Source: Spirochaetia bacterium (GTDB taxonomy: Bacteria > Spirochaetota > Spirochaetia > JABMQR01). Taken from it: a DNA stretch of 10,101 nucleotides. The stretch is from positions 1 through 10,101 of the forward strand of contig JADHUD010000070.1 in NCBI GenBank assembly GCA_016784705.1. The letters run 5' to 3'. Below, one piece after another: positions 1-5,036 of the stretch. Numbering within the stretch: position 1 is the first letter of the stretch; the number at the start of each line of letters is the position of its first letter. The notes below the pieces were generated by a model. That model was given only the letters and a program-made list of their open reading frames with translations. It made no database searches and was not told the DNA's origin. The translations under genes and the position numbers were made by a program.

Positions 1-21
1 GCTATCTTTTACCTGTCCCAT
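1..21 (-). CDS. 5' end of an unidentified gene, cut by window edge
   Basis: Only the first seven codons are present (ATG at 21-19, reading MGQVKDS), so the product cannot be identified. The start is supported by a perfect AGGAGG Shine-Dalgarno at 31-26, four bases before the ATG, and by an extended -10 promoter about 35 bases further upstream. It is co-directional with the five-gene operon that ends at 165. Because it has its own promoter, it may be a separate transcription unit rather than the sixth gene of that operon. Confidence 0.5.
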
Positions 22-55
22 GTTTCCTCCTGGTGCTTGCGGTTTGGTTATTTCA

Positions 56-64
56 AGTATACCA
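56..64 (-). promoter_or_regulatory. Extended -10 promoter for the gene entering at base 21
   Basis: Reading the minus strand, TGG-TATACT (64-56) is an extended -10 element with five of six matches to TATAAT. No good -35 lies 17 bases upstream, where the sequence is GAAAAA, as is common for extended -10 promoters. The predicted start near base 48 would give a leader of roughly 25-30 bases carrying the AGGAGG site. The rest of the gap (65-164) holds a purine-rich tract at about 79-115 and a short alternating CG run at 131-140. I see no convincing hairpin terminator for the upstream operon. Confidence 0.45.
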
Positions 65-164
65 GTGATTCATGGGACTTTTTCTTTTTTATCCCCTTTT
101 TTCTCCTATTTTTGGCGACAGTTCATTTTACCGCGCGCGCCCTTGTTTCCAATCCCGAATTTTT

Positions 165-1040
165 CTAGTATTTTATGGTTTCTTTGATTTTTTCCCAGCA
201 TTGACTGATAAGCACGCCGAGTTCTTCATCCCACTCAACAATAGTTTTGCCGTTTGTCATAGCCATGGTAAATTTTTCGTTATAGGGAATTTCTGCCAGC
301 AGTACAATATCCTCTTCAACAACGAAGTTTTTTATAGCATCTGATATACCTTTATTTAAATCTGACTTATTTATTATACAACCAGCTTTGATTCCAAACT
401 TCTTTACAAGCTCATACACTCTTTTCAGATCATGAATTCCCGATACAGTAGGTTCTGTAACCAGCACTGCAAAGGAAGCACCCGACAGAGAAGAGACAAC
501 GGGGCATCCAACACCCGGAGAGCCATCAACCAGGACAAAATGCTTTTCCTGTTCGTCAGCAAGCAGTTCAGCCTCCTTTTTCACTCTGGCCACCAACTTC
601 CCGGAATTTTCAGCACCAATATTTAAACGGGCATGTACCATTGCAGTCCCTGTTCGTATTTCCGACAAAAACCATTTCCCTACATTCTGCTTTGTGTTTG
701 TAATTGCTTGAACCGGACAAACGAGGGCACAGTAACCGCACCCTTCGCATCCCAAAGGATCGACAATACATTTACTGGCTTTTATGGAGATAGCATCAAA
801 TCTGCAAACATCACGGCATTTTTCGCAGTTGATACATATTTCCGGGTCTATACATGCAAGTTCTCCGCTATAAAAATCGATTGCTTTCCCAAAATCCGGT
901 TTCATCAGCAGATGCATATCAGCCGCATCAACATCACAATCTGCAATAATTACCTCATTACCGCCAAGAACCGCTAAAGATGCCGTTATAGATGTCTTTC
1001 CAGTTCCGCCTTTCCCGGAGATTACAACTATCTCTTTCAT
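165..1040 (-). CDS. MinD-family P-loop ATPase with inserted 2[4Fe-4S] ferredoxin domain (second copy)
   Basis: A 291-residue cytoplasmic ATPase of the MinD/Mrp superfamily, in the subgroup with a bacterial ferredoxin inserted in the ATPase fold (COG1149 type). The deviant Walker A motif GKGGTGKT is at residues 9-16, with signature lysine K10 and P-loop lysine K15. Switch-like aspartates are D34/D36/D38, and the Walker B-like VDGSPGVGCP starts at 171. The ferredoxin insert carries two clusters: C69, C72, C75, C79 and C98, C101, C104, C108. The start codon overlaps the TGA of the upstream paralogue (ATGA), with AGGG seven bases before it. The family is thought to couple ATP hydrolysis to electron transfer or cluster handling, and ORP-complex members associate with a COG1433 protein. 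The substrate here is unknown. There is no membrane segment. The family assignment is very secure; the function is inferred. Confidence 0.95.
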   Translation of the reverse strand: MKEIVVISGKGGTGKTSITASLAVLGGNEVIIADCDVDAADMHLLMKPDFGKAIDFYSGELACIDPEICINCEKCRDVCRFDAISIKASKCIVDPLGCEGCGYCALVCPVQAITNTKQNVGKWFLSEIRTGTAMVHARLNIGAENSGKLVARVKKEAELLADEQEKHFVLVDGSPGVGCPVVSSLSGASFAVLVTEPTVSGIHDLKRVYELVKKFGIKAGCIINKSDLNKGISDAIKNFVVEEDIVLLAEIPYNEKFTMAMTNGKTIVEWDEELGVLISQCWEKIKETIKY

Positions 1041-1900
1041 TTATTACCCTGCTTAAACCTATCAATATAGTTGCTGATCTTTTCGACTGCATCTTTTACT
1101 GAAGGAATTACTGAGTATAAAAGATCACCCTTCGCGTAAGTTTCTGCAATTTTCCTATCATTTGGAATAAAGGCAATAATTTCAATATTTTCTTGCTTAC
1201 AGAACTCTTCAACCTTGTTATCACCTATTCCATGCCTATTAACTACTACAGCTATCGGTTTTTTTAACTGCATTACCGTATTGACAGTAAGTTTAAGATC
1301 ATGCAGGCCAAAAGGAGTTGGTTCTGTCACAAGTATTACAAGATCTGAATTGCGGGTAACTTCAATAACCGGGCATGCTGTTCCTGGAGGAGAATCAAGT
1401 ATTTGCATGAGTTCTTTATTGAAATTATCATCAACATATTTCAGAGTCTGTTTAATTAACGGTACCGCCTGTTCTTCACCAATAATCAATTTGCTCTCAA
1501 TAAAATGCAGCTTTCCTGACTGGTAAGATTTAAGTTCTCCCATTTTTTTTGATTTCATAGGAAGCGATCCGGCAGGACAAAGTTCAGAACAGGCATAGCA
1601 GCCATGGCACAATTCGGGAAAAACCATTACCATTTCACCCATTTTCAGCACAGCATTGAAATTACATACTGTTTGGCAATTCCCACAGAGAATACAGCTA
1701 GCATTTGTCCATTCAGGAATCTTTTTACATATATCTTCCGAATGAATAATTTCGCCCTGAATAAAGAGTCCTGAGTTAGGTTCTTCCACATCAAGATCTG
1801 TGAGGATACACTCTCTGCTTTCGGCAATAAATGATGCAAGATTGGTAGAAAGAGTTGTTTTCCCCGTTCCACCTTTCCCGCTTGCAATTGCTATTTTCAT
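1037..1900 (-). CDS. MinD-family P-loop ATPase with inserted 2[4Fe-4S] ferredoxin domain (first copy)
   Basis: A 287-residue paralogue of the next gene with the same domain order. Deviant Walker A GKGGTGKT spans residues 8-15 (K9, K14), followed by the D35-L-D37 switch region. The ferredoxin insert spans roughly residues 65-112 (C69, C72, C75, C79; C98, C101, C104, C108), and DSPPGTACPV (from 169) is the Walker B region. The paired 4-Cys motifs fall at identical residue numbers in both copies, which suggests an old duplication and a possible heterodimer. The ATG at 1900 lies nine bases after the NifX-family stop and has no clear Shine-Dalgarno (AT-rich gap), so translation is probably coupled to the upstream gene. 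Both copies keep PGxxCP with a conserved Cys (C176 here, C179 in the other copy) near the nucleotide site. The role is inferred: redox-linked ATPase for metal-sulfur cluster assembly or delivery. Confidence 0.95.
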   Translation of the reverse strand: MKIAIASGKGGTGKTTLSTNLASFIAESRECILTDLDVEEPNSGLFIQGEIIHSEDICKKIPEWTNASCILCGNCQTVCNFNAVLKMGEMVMVFPELCHGCYACSELCPAGSLPMKSKKMGELKSYQSGKLHFIESKLIIGEEQAVPLIKQTLKYVDDNFNKELMQILDSPPGTACPVIEVTRNSDLVILVTEPTPFGLHDLKLTVNTVMQLKKPIAVVVNRHGIGDNKVEEFCKQENIEIIAFIPNDRKIAETYAKGDLLYSVIPSVKDAVEKISNYIDRFKQGNK

Positions 1901-1909
1901 TAAAATATT

Positions 1910-2278
1910 CTAATGATGCTGACCTGTTCCATGGTCATGATCGCTGTCACAAAGGTTATCACCGTTTTCCAGCTCACTCTGCAGATATTTTCTTACCAGT
2001 GCAGCAGGATCTTCTGCACCAATGCCCATATATACTTCGATATTATTTTTTTTAAACAAATCCTGAGCCATAACACCCATACCCCCGGCTATTATGGTAG
2101 AAACACCCTGTTCTGCCAAAAATACCGGGTATGTCCCCGGTTGGTGAACGGGTGGATCCAGATAACTCTCCTTTACAATACTATCATTTTCTACTTCAAT
2201 AAGTGCAAAACTTTCACAGTGGCCAAAGTGAGCACACAATTTTTTATTTTCTGTTGGTACGGCAAAAATTTTTTTCAT
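1910..2278 (-). CDS. NifX/NafY/orange-protein-family (COG1433) metal-cluster protein with His-rich tail
   Basis: A 122-residue protein of the 'dinitrogenase iron-molybdenum cofactor biosynthesis' fold (PF02579), a small RNase H-like domain that binds Fe-Mo or Mo-Cu-S clusters in NifX, NafY and the Desulfovibrio orange protein. Visible marks are the N-terminal VPTEN-type strand, C15-A-H-F-G-H-C21, H45 and the GGMG turn at 65-68. The C-terminal tail adds C110 and four histidines (H114, H116, H121, H122), likely an extra metal-binding extension. I place the start at ATG 2278, not the TTG at 2281, because GAGGG at 2287-2283 is one base from TTG but four from ATG. No nif structural genes are visible, so a nitrogenase role is not implied. 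It is more probably a cluster carrier serving the two ferredoxin ATPases encoded just downstream. Confidence 0.9.
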   Translation of the reverse strand: MKKIFAVPTENKKLCAHFGHCESFALIEVENDSIVKESYLDPPVHQPGTYPVFLAEQGVSTIIAGGMGVMAQDLFKKNNIEVYMGIGAEDPAALVRKYLQSELENGDNLCDSDHDHGTGQHH

Positions 2279-2301
2279 CAATCCCTCGTTTTTATTTATA
2301 T

Positions 2302-2628
2302 TTATTCTTCTACAGCTTTCATTTCCGCAAGGCGTCCCTCAATTACTTTAAGCTGATCTCTCAGATAAGTGATCTCATTTTCAAGATAATCTGCTTCAGC
2401 CTCTTTTGTATTCCCGGCAAAGGGTACTGCCGCAGTAAATGGAGCATATCCATACATGTATCCAGCGCCCATAAATCGTCTGGCAAAACCTCTTCCAGCA
2501 CCTCTTGCGAAACCGCCTGTAACTCCCAGGTTATTATAACCCGGCGTACTGAATCCGTTGCAGAAGCCTGCACCTCTGCCTGTCATTTGCCCCATTCCAT
2601 TAGGACCTCTTCTGTCACCTCTTGGCAT
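2302..2628 (-). CDS. DUF5320 family protein, Gly/Arg/Met-rich with C-terminal coiled coil
   Basis: A 108-residue protein beginning MPRGDRRGPNGMGQMTGRG, the typical opening of DUF5320 proteins that accompany COG1433 and MinD-ferredoxin genes in anaerobes. The first 70 residues are low-complexity Gly/Arg/Met/Tyr-rich with one Cys (C23). Residues about 74-106 form a charged heptad-like helix probably used for oligomerisation. The same frame stays open upstream to 2772. The start at 2628 is fixed by GGAGGT, which overlaps the stop codon of the upstream gene, seven bases before the ATG, and by the family N-terminus. There is no signal peptide or membrane segment. Molecular function is not known; the context suggests a partner or scaffold for the cluster-handling proteins. 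Confidence 0.85.
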   Translation of the reverse strand: MPRGDRRGPNGMGQMTGRGAGFCNGFSTPGYNNLGVTGGFARGAGRGFARRFMGAGYMYGYAPFTAAVPFAGNTKEAEADYLENEITYLRDQLKVIEGRLAEMKAVEE

Positions 2629-2632
2629 ACTA

Positions 2633-3088
2633 TTACCTCCTGCCATAACGGCCATGTTCTCGACAACAATTACCATGACCAAATCCGCCAGCCAGATCAA
2701 GTAGATTTCTTGATCCACATCCCGGGCACCTCTCAATATCTGTTTCAAATGCAACATTGAACATATGTCCACAATTACGACATCGAATAAGGTTTCCCCT
2801 AAAATGAATATTGCCTCCCTCTATCTGAAGATGTTTTCCTTCGATTAGGAAACAGGAAATTTTTTTCCTGGCTTTATCTATCAGTCTGGAAAAGGTTGAA
2901 CGGGATATCTCCATTTCAGTTGCAGCTTCTGTATGCTCCATTCCTAAATAATCAGCCAATCTAACGGCTTCAAACTCATCCAGTTCTAATAAAAGCAACT
3001 CTTTTTCGTTCTTTTGAACTCCTGTTGGTTTGAAATCAGCATACAATGGCGGCCTGAGAACAACCCGCTTCATCTTTGATCTTGACAT
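2633..3088 (-). CDS. DUF134 family (COG1342) HTH regulator with C-terminal zinc ribbon
   Basis: A 151-residue predicted DNA-binding protein. The N-terminal RPP motif (12-14), the ELDEFEAVRLADYLGM block (35-50) and the sigma-70 region 4-like helix-turn-helix (about 53-78, with recognition segment ISRSTFSRLI) are the DUF134 hallmarks. It is followed by a zinc ribbon (C103, C106, C121, C124) and a short Gly/Cys/His/Arg-rich tail. The usual DUF134 is about 90-110 residues, so the zinc-ribbon and tail form an extension that may sense metal or redox state. Start at ATG 3088: AAGGA (3099-3095) is six bases upstream, whereas the internal Met6 has no suitable site. It is the first gene of the operon and probably regulates it; whether it binds the palindrome in its own promoter is untested. 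Confidence 0.92.
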   Translation of the reverse strand: MSRSKMKRVVLRPPLYADFKPTGVQKNEKELLLLELDEFEAVRLADYLGMEHTEAATEMEISRSTFSRLIDKARKKISCFLIEGKHLQIEGGNIHFRGNLIRCRNCGHMFNVAFETDIERCPGCGSRNLLDLAGGFGHGNCCREHGRYGRR

Positions 3089-3108
3089 AACCTTTCCTTA
3101 CTATTCAC

Positions 3109-3137
3109 AATATAATGAACTTATGTTCATATGTCAA
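3109..3137 (-). promoter_or_regulatory. Near-consensus sigma-70-type promoter with palindromic operator in the spacer
   Basis: On the minus strand the -35 is a perfect TTGACA (3137-3132) and the -10 is TATATT (3114-3109), separated by exactly 17 bases. The spacer contains a 16-base inverted repeat, ATGAAC-ATAA-GTTCAT (3130-3115), so a bound protein would block polymerase directly. The TGAA-N6-TTCA core in an AT-rich setting resembles operators of the ArsR/SmtB metalloregulators. No ArsR gene is in the window. Transcription should start near 3102, giving a leader of only about 14 bases before the DUF134 gene. Confidence 0.8.
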
Positions 3138-3282
3138 TAGATTTTTTTTACATCTTAGCAGGATTTCAGTAAGGTTTGAGATGAAAAAGGTGGGAAAGTA
3201 CAAAATTCCAGTGGTTATCAGTGAGAATACAGAAAAATAATTTTCTTAGTTAAGTTTTGTTAAGGTCCATGCTATAAAGATG
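3138..3282. other. Intergenic region between rex and the five-gene operon
   Basis: No gene is confidently supported here. A plus-strand mini-ORF (3181-3240) would read the 19-residue MKKVGKYKIPVVISENTEK. A weak AAGG lies eight bases before its ATG, but I see no promoter. The plus strand also has GTTAAG twice, exactly 10 bp apart (3249-3254 and 3259-3264), and TTGTTAA at 3257-3263 matches a Rex half-site. CAGTG occurs twice, 10 bp apart (about 3210-3224). No canonical terminator follows rex, so read-through from rex into the operon is possible. Confidence 0.4.
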
Positions 3283-3303
3283 CTATTTATCATCTCCATG
3301 GAC
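3265..3303 (-). other. Nested stem-loop across the rex stop codon
   Basis: A 7-bp inverted repeat, GTCCATG (3265-3271) with CATGGAC (3297-3303), encloses a smaller GATG/CATC stem. In the rex mRNA this would form a two-tier hairpin spanning the last codons and the stop. It is followed by CUUAACAAAA, not a U tract, so it is not a standard intrinsic terminator. It could stabilise the 3' end or be fortuitous. Confidence 0.3.
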
Positions 3304-3954
3304 TCGTTTCTGTTCAAAAAGGTGCTTTCTTAATTTTGCTGACAACTCTGCAAAGCTGGTAGCAAGATCAGTTTTCTGAACAATTATAGTATCAGGAAGA
3401 TTTAAGCTTTTCGGTGCAAAATTCCAAATACCTTTGATCCCGGCTTCAACAGCCATTTCCGCAACAAGCTGTGCTGCATCAGCCGGTACTGTTATGACTG
3501 CTATATTAATTCCAAGTTTTTTGACTATATCAGCTAGATCTTCAATCTGTGATATTACTATTCCGCCCATTTGACTTCCGACCTTTCTCCGGTCTTTGTC
3601 AAAAACAGCAACTATTCTCAATCCATTATTCTCAAAACCCTTATACCCTATTAAAGCAGCACCAAGATTTCCTGCCCCAATAAGAATTGCATCAGTGGTA
3701 TTATCCCATCCAAGATATTGTTCAATTCCAAGAATGAGTTCACAAACCTGAAAACCAACTTTCGGCTTCCCCTCAACTCCGGTACAGGCCATATCTTTTC
3801 TCACCTGTATTGGTTTTAGTTTTAATTGTTCTGCAAGTGTTGTTGCTGATATCCACATCTGACCCTGATTAGCATGATCTTTAAGCAAGCGAAGGTAAGC
3901 AGGAAATCTTCTGATTGTAGGAAGAGGAATTGCATAATTTTCTTGTTTATTCAT
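3283..3954 (-). CDS. rex: Redox-sensing transcriptional repressor Rex
   Basis: A 223-residue Rex-family repressor that senses the NADH/NAD+ ratio and represses fermentative, hydrogenase and respiratory genes when NADH is low. The N-terminal winged helix spans about residues 10-80 (FPAYLRLL at 17-24; recognition region QVRKDMACTG at 50-59). The Rossmann domain has GAGNLGAA at 93-100, the acidic residue D119 that would contact the NADH ribose, and the family motif GIWNFAP at 175-181. The C-terminal helix, from about 197, is the domain-swapping element of the dimer. Length is normal (about 205-225). There is no usable Shine-Dalgarno at 5-9 bases and no alternative start before the conserved region. 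Lying between the HAD gene and the metal-cluster operon, Rex may regulate either neighbour, but no full consensus operator is obvious. Confidence 0.95.
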   Translation of the reverse strand: MNKQENYAIPLPTIRRFPAYLRLLKDHANQGQMWISATTLAEQLKLKPIQVRKDMACTGVEGKPKVGFQVCELILGIEQYLGWDNTTDAILIGAGNLGAALIGYKGFENNGLRIVAVFDKDRRKVGSQMGGIVISQIEDLADIVKKLGINIAVITVPADAAQLVAEMAVEAGIKGIWNFAPKSLNLPDTIIVQKTDLATSFAELSAKLRKHLFEQKRVHGDDK

Positions 3955-3960
3955 AAAAAT

Positions 3961-3966
3961 ATTATA
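3961..3966 (-). promoter_or_regulatory. Consensus -10 (TATAAT) abutting the rex start; possible autoregulatory palindrome upstream
   Basis: TATAAT at 3966-3961 is followed by only six bases (ATTTTT) and then the rex ATG at 3954. Transcription from it would therefore begin at or next to the A of ATG, giving a leaderless mRNA. A 17-base inverted repeat, TTTTAA-5-TTAAAA (3973-3989), overlaps the promoter spacer and -35 region. It loosely resembles the TTGTTAA-N4-TTAACAA Rex consensus but has a 5-base spacer and lacks the G/C positions. The -35 is poor. Confidence 0.45.
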
Positions 3967-4026
3967 CCTACTTTTTAACCAAATTAAAAGAAAAATAGAT
4001 CACTTTCCACTTTTCTGCGCTTTTCA

Positions 4027-4842
4027 CTACTCTAATTCTATCTTCTCCAACATTTCTGGAATATTTTTTACTCCGTCAAGTACTAAAAATGGTCGGTATG
4101 CAAATTTATTTATTATTTCCCGGCTAGTCACTCCCGTCAAAACCAGCAGACTATCAATCTCAGCCTCAATACCAGAGAGTATATCCGTATCCATACGATC
4201 ACCTATTATAACTGTCTCTTCCCGTTTGCACCCTAAACGTTTAAGTGCAGTACGCATCATTAATGGATTAGGTTTTCCTACAAAATAGGGAGTAACTCCT
4301 GTAGCTAGAGCTATAGGTGCAATCAATGCTCCAGTAGCAGGCATAATTCCTTTTTCGATAGGACCGGTCAGGTCCGGATTAGTCCCTACAAGCCTGGCAC
4401 CTCCCACAACAAGATTTACCGCATGTGTTACTGAATCAAGATTGTATGCCTTTGCTTCCCCTACAACTACATAATCCGGATTAATTTCGTTCATGGAATA
4501 ACCTACATCATATAATGCGTTAATTAGTCCTGGTTCACCTATTACATACGCTGTACCATTCGGTTTCTGAGTTTGAAGAAAAATAGCAGTAGCAAGAGCT
4601 GATGTATAAAAATGTTCTTTACTAATTGAAACACCCAATCTTGCAAGTTTCTGCTGCAGCTCCATAGGCGATTTCTCACTAGAATTTGTAAGGAATAAAT
4701 ATTTTCTTTCATTTTCCTGTAACCAGTCAATAAACTCTTTAACCCCATCCAAAAGCCTGTTTCCATGATAGATAACTCCATCCATATCACAGATAAAGGC
4801 CTTTTTATTACGAATTCTTTCAATCTTTTCCTGCATATTCAT
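4027..4842 (-). CDS. HAD superfamily subfamily IIA (NagD-like) phosphatase
   Basis: A 271-residue cytoplasmic HAD-IIA phosphohydrolase, related to NagD, AraL and 4-nitrophenylphosphatase-type enzymes that act on sugar phosphates, nucleotides or glycolytic by-products. All catalytic motifs are present: I, DMDG (nucleophile D19, acid/base D21); II, TNSS at 52-55; III, K190 in VGKPNP; IV, GDRMDTD at 214-220 for Mg2+ binding. The C2 cap lies between motifs II and III. The frame is open 27 codons further upstream, but I start at ATG 4842 because AAAGGG lies six bases before it, the family begins here, and the extra codons run through a stem-loop. A second ATG at 4836 is also possible. The substrate cannot be read from sequence. 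It is separated from ispH by 184 structured bases and from rex by 184 minus-strand-consistent spacing of 72 bases. Confidence 0.92.
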   Translation of the reverse strand: MNMQEKIERIRNKKAFICDMDGVIYHGNRLLDGVKEFIDWLQENERKYLFLTNSSEKSPMELQQKLARLGVSISKEHFYTSALATAIFLQTQKPNGTAYVIGEPGLINALYDVGYSMNEINPDYVVVGEAKAYNLDSVTHAVNLVVGGARLVGTNPDLTGPIEKGIMPATGALIAPIALATGVTPYFVGKPNPLMMRTALKRLGCKREETVIIGDRMDTDILSGIEAEIDSLLVLTGVTSREIINKFAYRPFLVLDGVKNIPEMLEKIELE

Positions 4843-4859
4843 TTTATACCCTTTATTTG

Positions 4860-4898
4860 AGCCAATTTCAAAATGCTTCGCATTGTTGGAAATTGGCT
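4860..4898 (-). repeat. Long stem-loop just upstream of the HAD gene ribosome binding site
   Basis: AGCCAATTTC (4860-4869) pairs perfectly with GAAATTGGCT (4889-4898), and an inner stem AATGC/GCATT (4872-4876 and 4880-4884) closes on a TTC loop. In the minus-strand transcript this 10+5 bp structure ends about 18 bases before the HAD start codon. It is not followed by a U tract in that direction; on the plus strand only TTT follows. It could be an mRNA leader structure, a processing site or a small dispersed repeat. Confidence 0.7.
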
Positions 4899-4915
4899 TT
4901 TGAAGTTTGCCTATA

Positions 4916-4947
4916 TATTTCAAATAAATAATTATTTATTTGAAATA
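4916..4947. repeat. 32-bp perfect palindrome, almost pure A/T
   Basis: The sequence TATTTCAAATAAATAA (4916-4931) is followed immediately by its exact reverse complement (4932-4947), with no spacer and one C/G pair. Symmetry breaks at 4915/4948. It lies in the gap between ispH and the HAD gene. It could extrude as a cruciform, be a dimeric protein's binding site, or be a relic of inverted duplication. The two halves are intact base for base. Confidence 0.9.
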
Positions 4948-5010
4948 CAAACTTCTGACCAAATCGTCGAAATTTTTAAATAAAATCATTTTGAAATTTC
5001 CTCATTTAAT

Positions 5011-5036
5011 AAAAAAATTGACACATTTACAAGTCA
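5011..5036 (-). terminator. Weak candidate terminator after ispH
   Basis: On the minus strand a short stem (TGAC at 5036-5033, GTCA at 5022-5019) spans the ispH stop and is followed by a seven-T run (5017-5011). The stem is only four pairs plus possible wobbles, so efficiency is doubtful. The remainder of the gap down to 4948 is AT-rich, with a GGAAATTTC-type palindrome near 4992-5001 and no clear promoter for the HAD gene. Confidence 0.3.

Noticed and set aside
72..977. Plus-strand frames opposite the MinD-ferredoxin gene
   Set aside because: They are low-quality shadows of a clearly coding minus-strand gene, rich in Phe/Cys/Ser, without ribosome binding sites or recognisable domains.
165..1900. 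Cell-division MinD or plasmid-partition ParA
   Set aside because: Both proteins carry two inserted 4Fe-4S motifs and lack the amphipathic membrane-targeting C-terminal helix of MinD. No minC, minE or parB accompanies them.
1910..2278. Reading the NifX-family gene as evidence for nitrogen fixation
   Set aside because: COG1433 proteins are widespread in non-diazotrophic anaerobes, and no nifHDK, nifB or nifEN gene is in the window.
2629..2772. 48-residue N-terminal extension of the DUF5320 protein
   Set aside because: It overlaps the DUF134 zinc-ribbon coding region in another frame and lacks a ribosome binding site. GGAGGT and the family N-terminus place the start at 2628.
4843..4923. 27-residue N-terminal extension of the HAD phosphatase
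   Set aside because: It runs through a perfect stem-loop, starts inside the palindrome zone without a Shine-Dalgarno, and is not part of the HAD-IIA fold. The ATG at 4842 has AAAGGG at good spacing.
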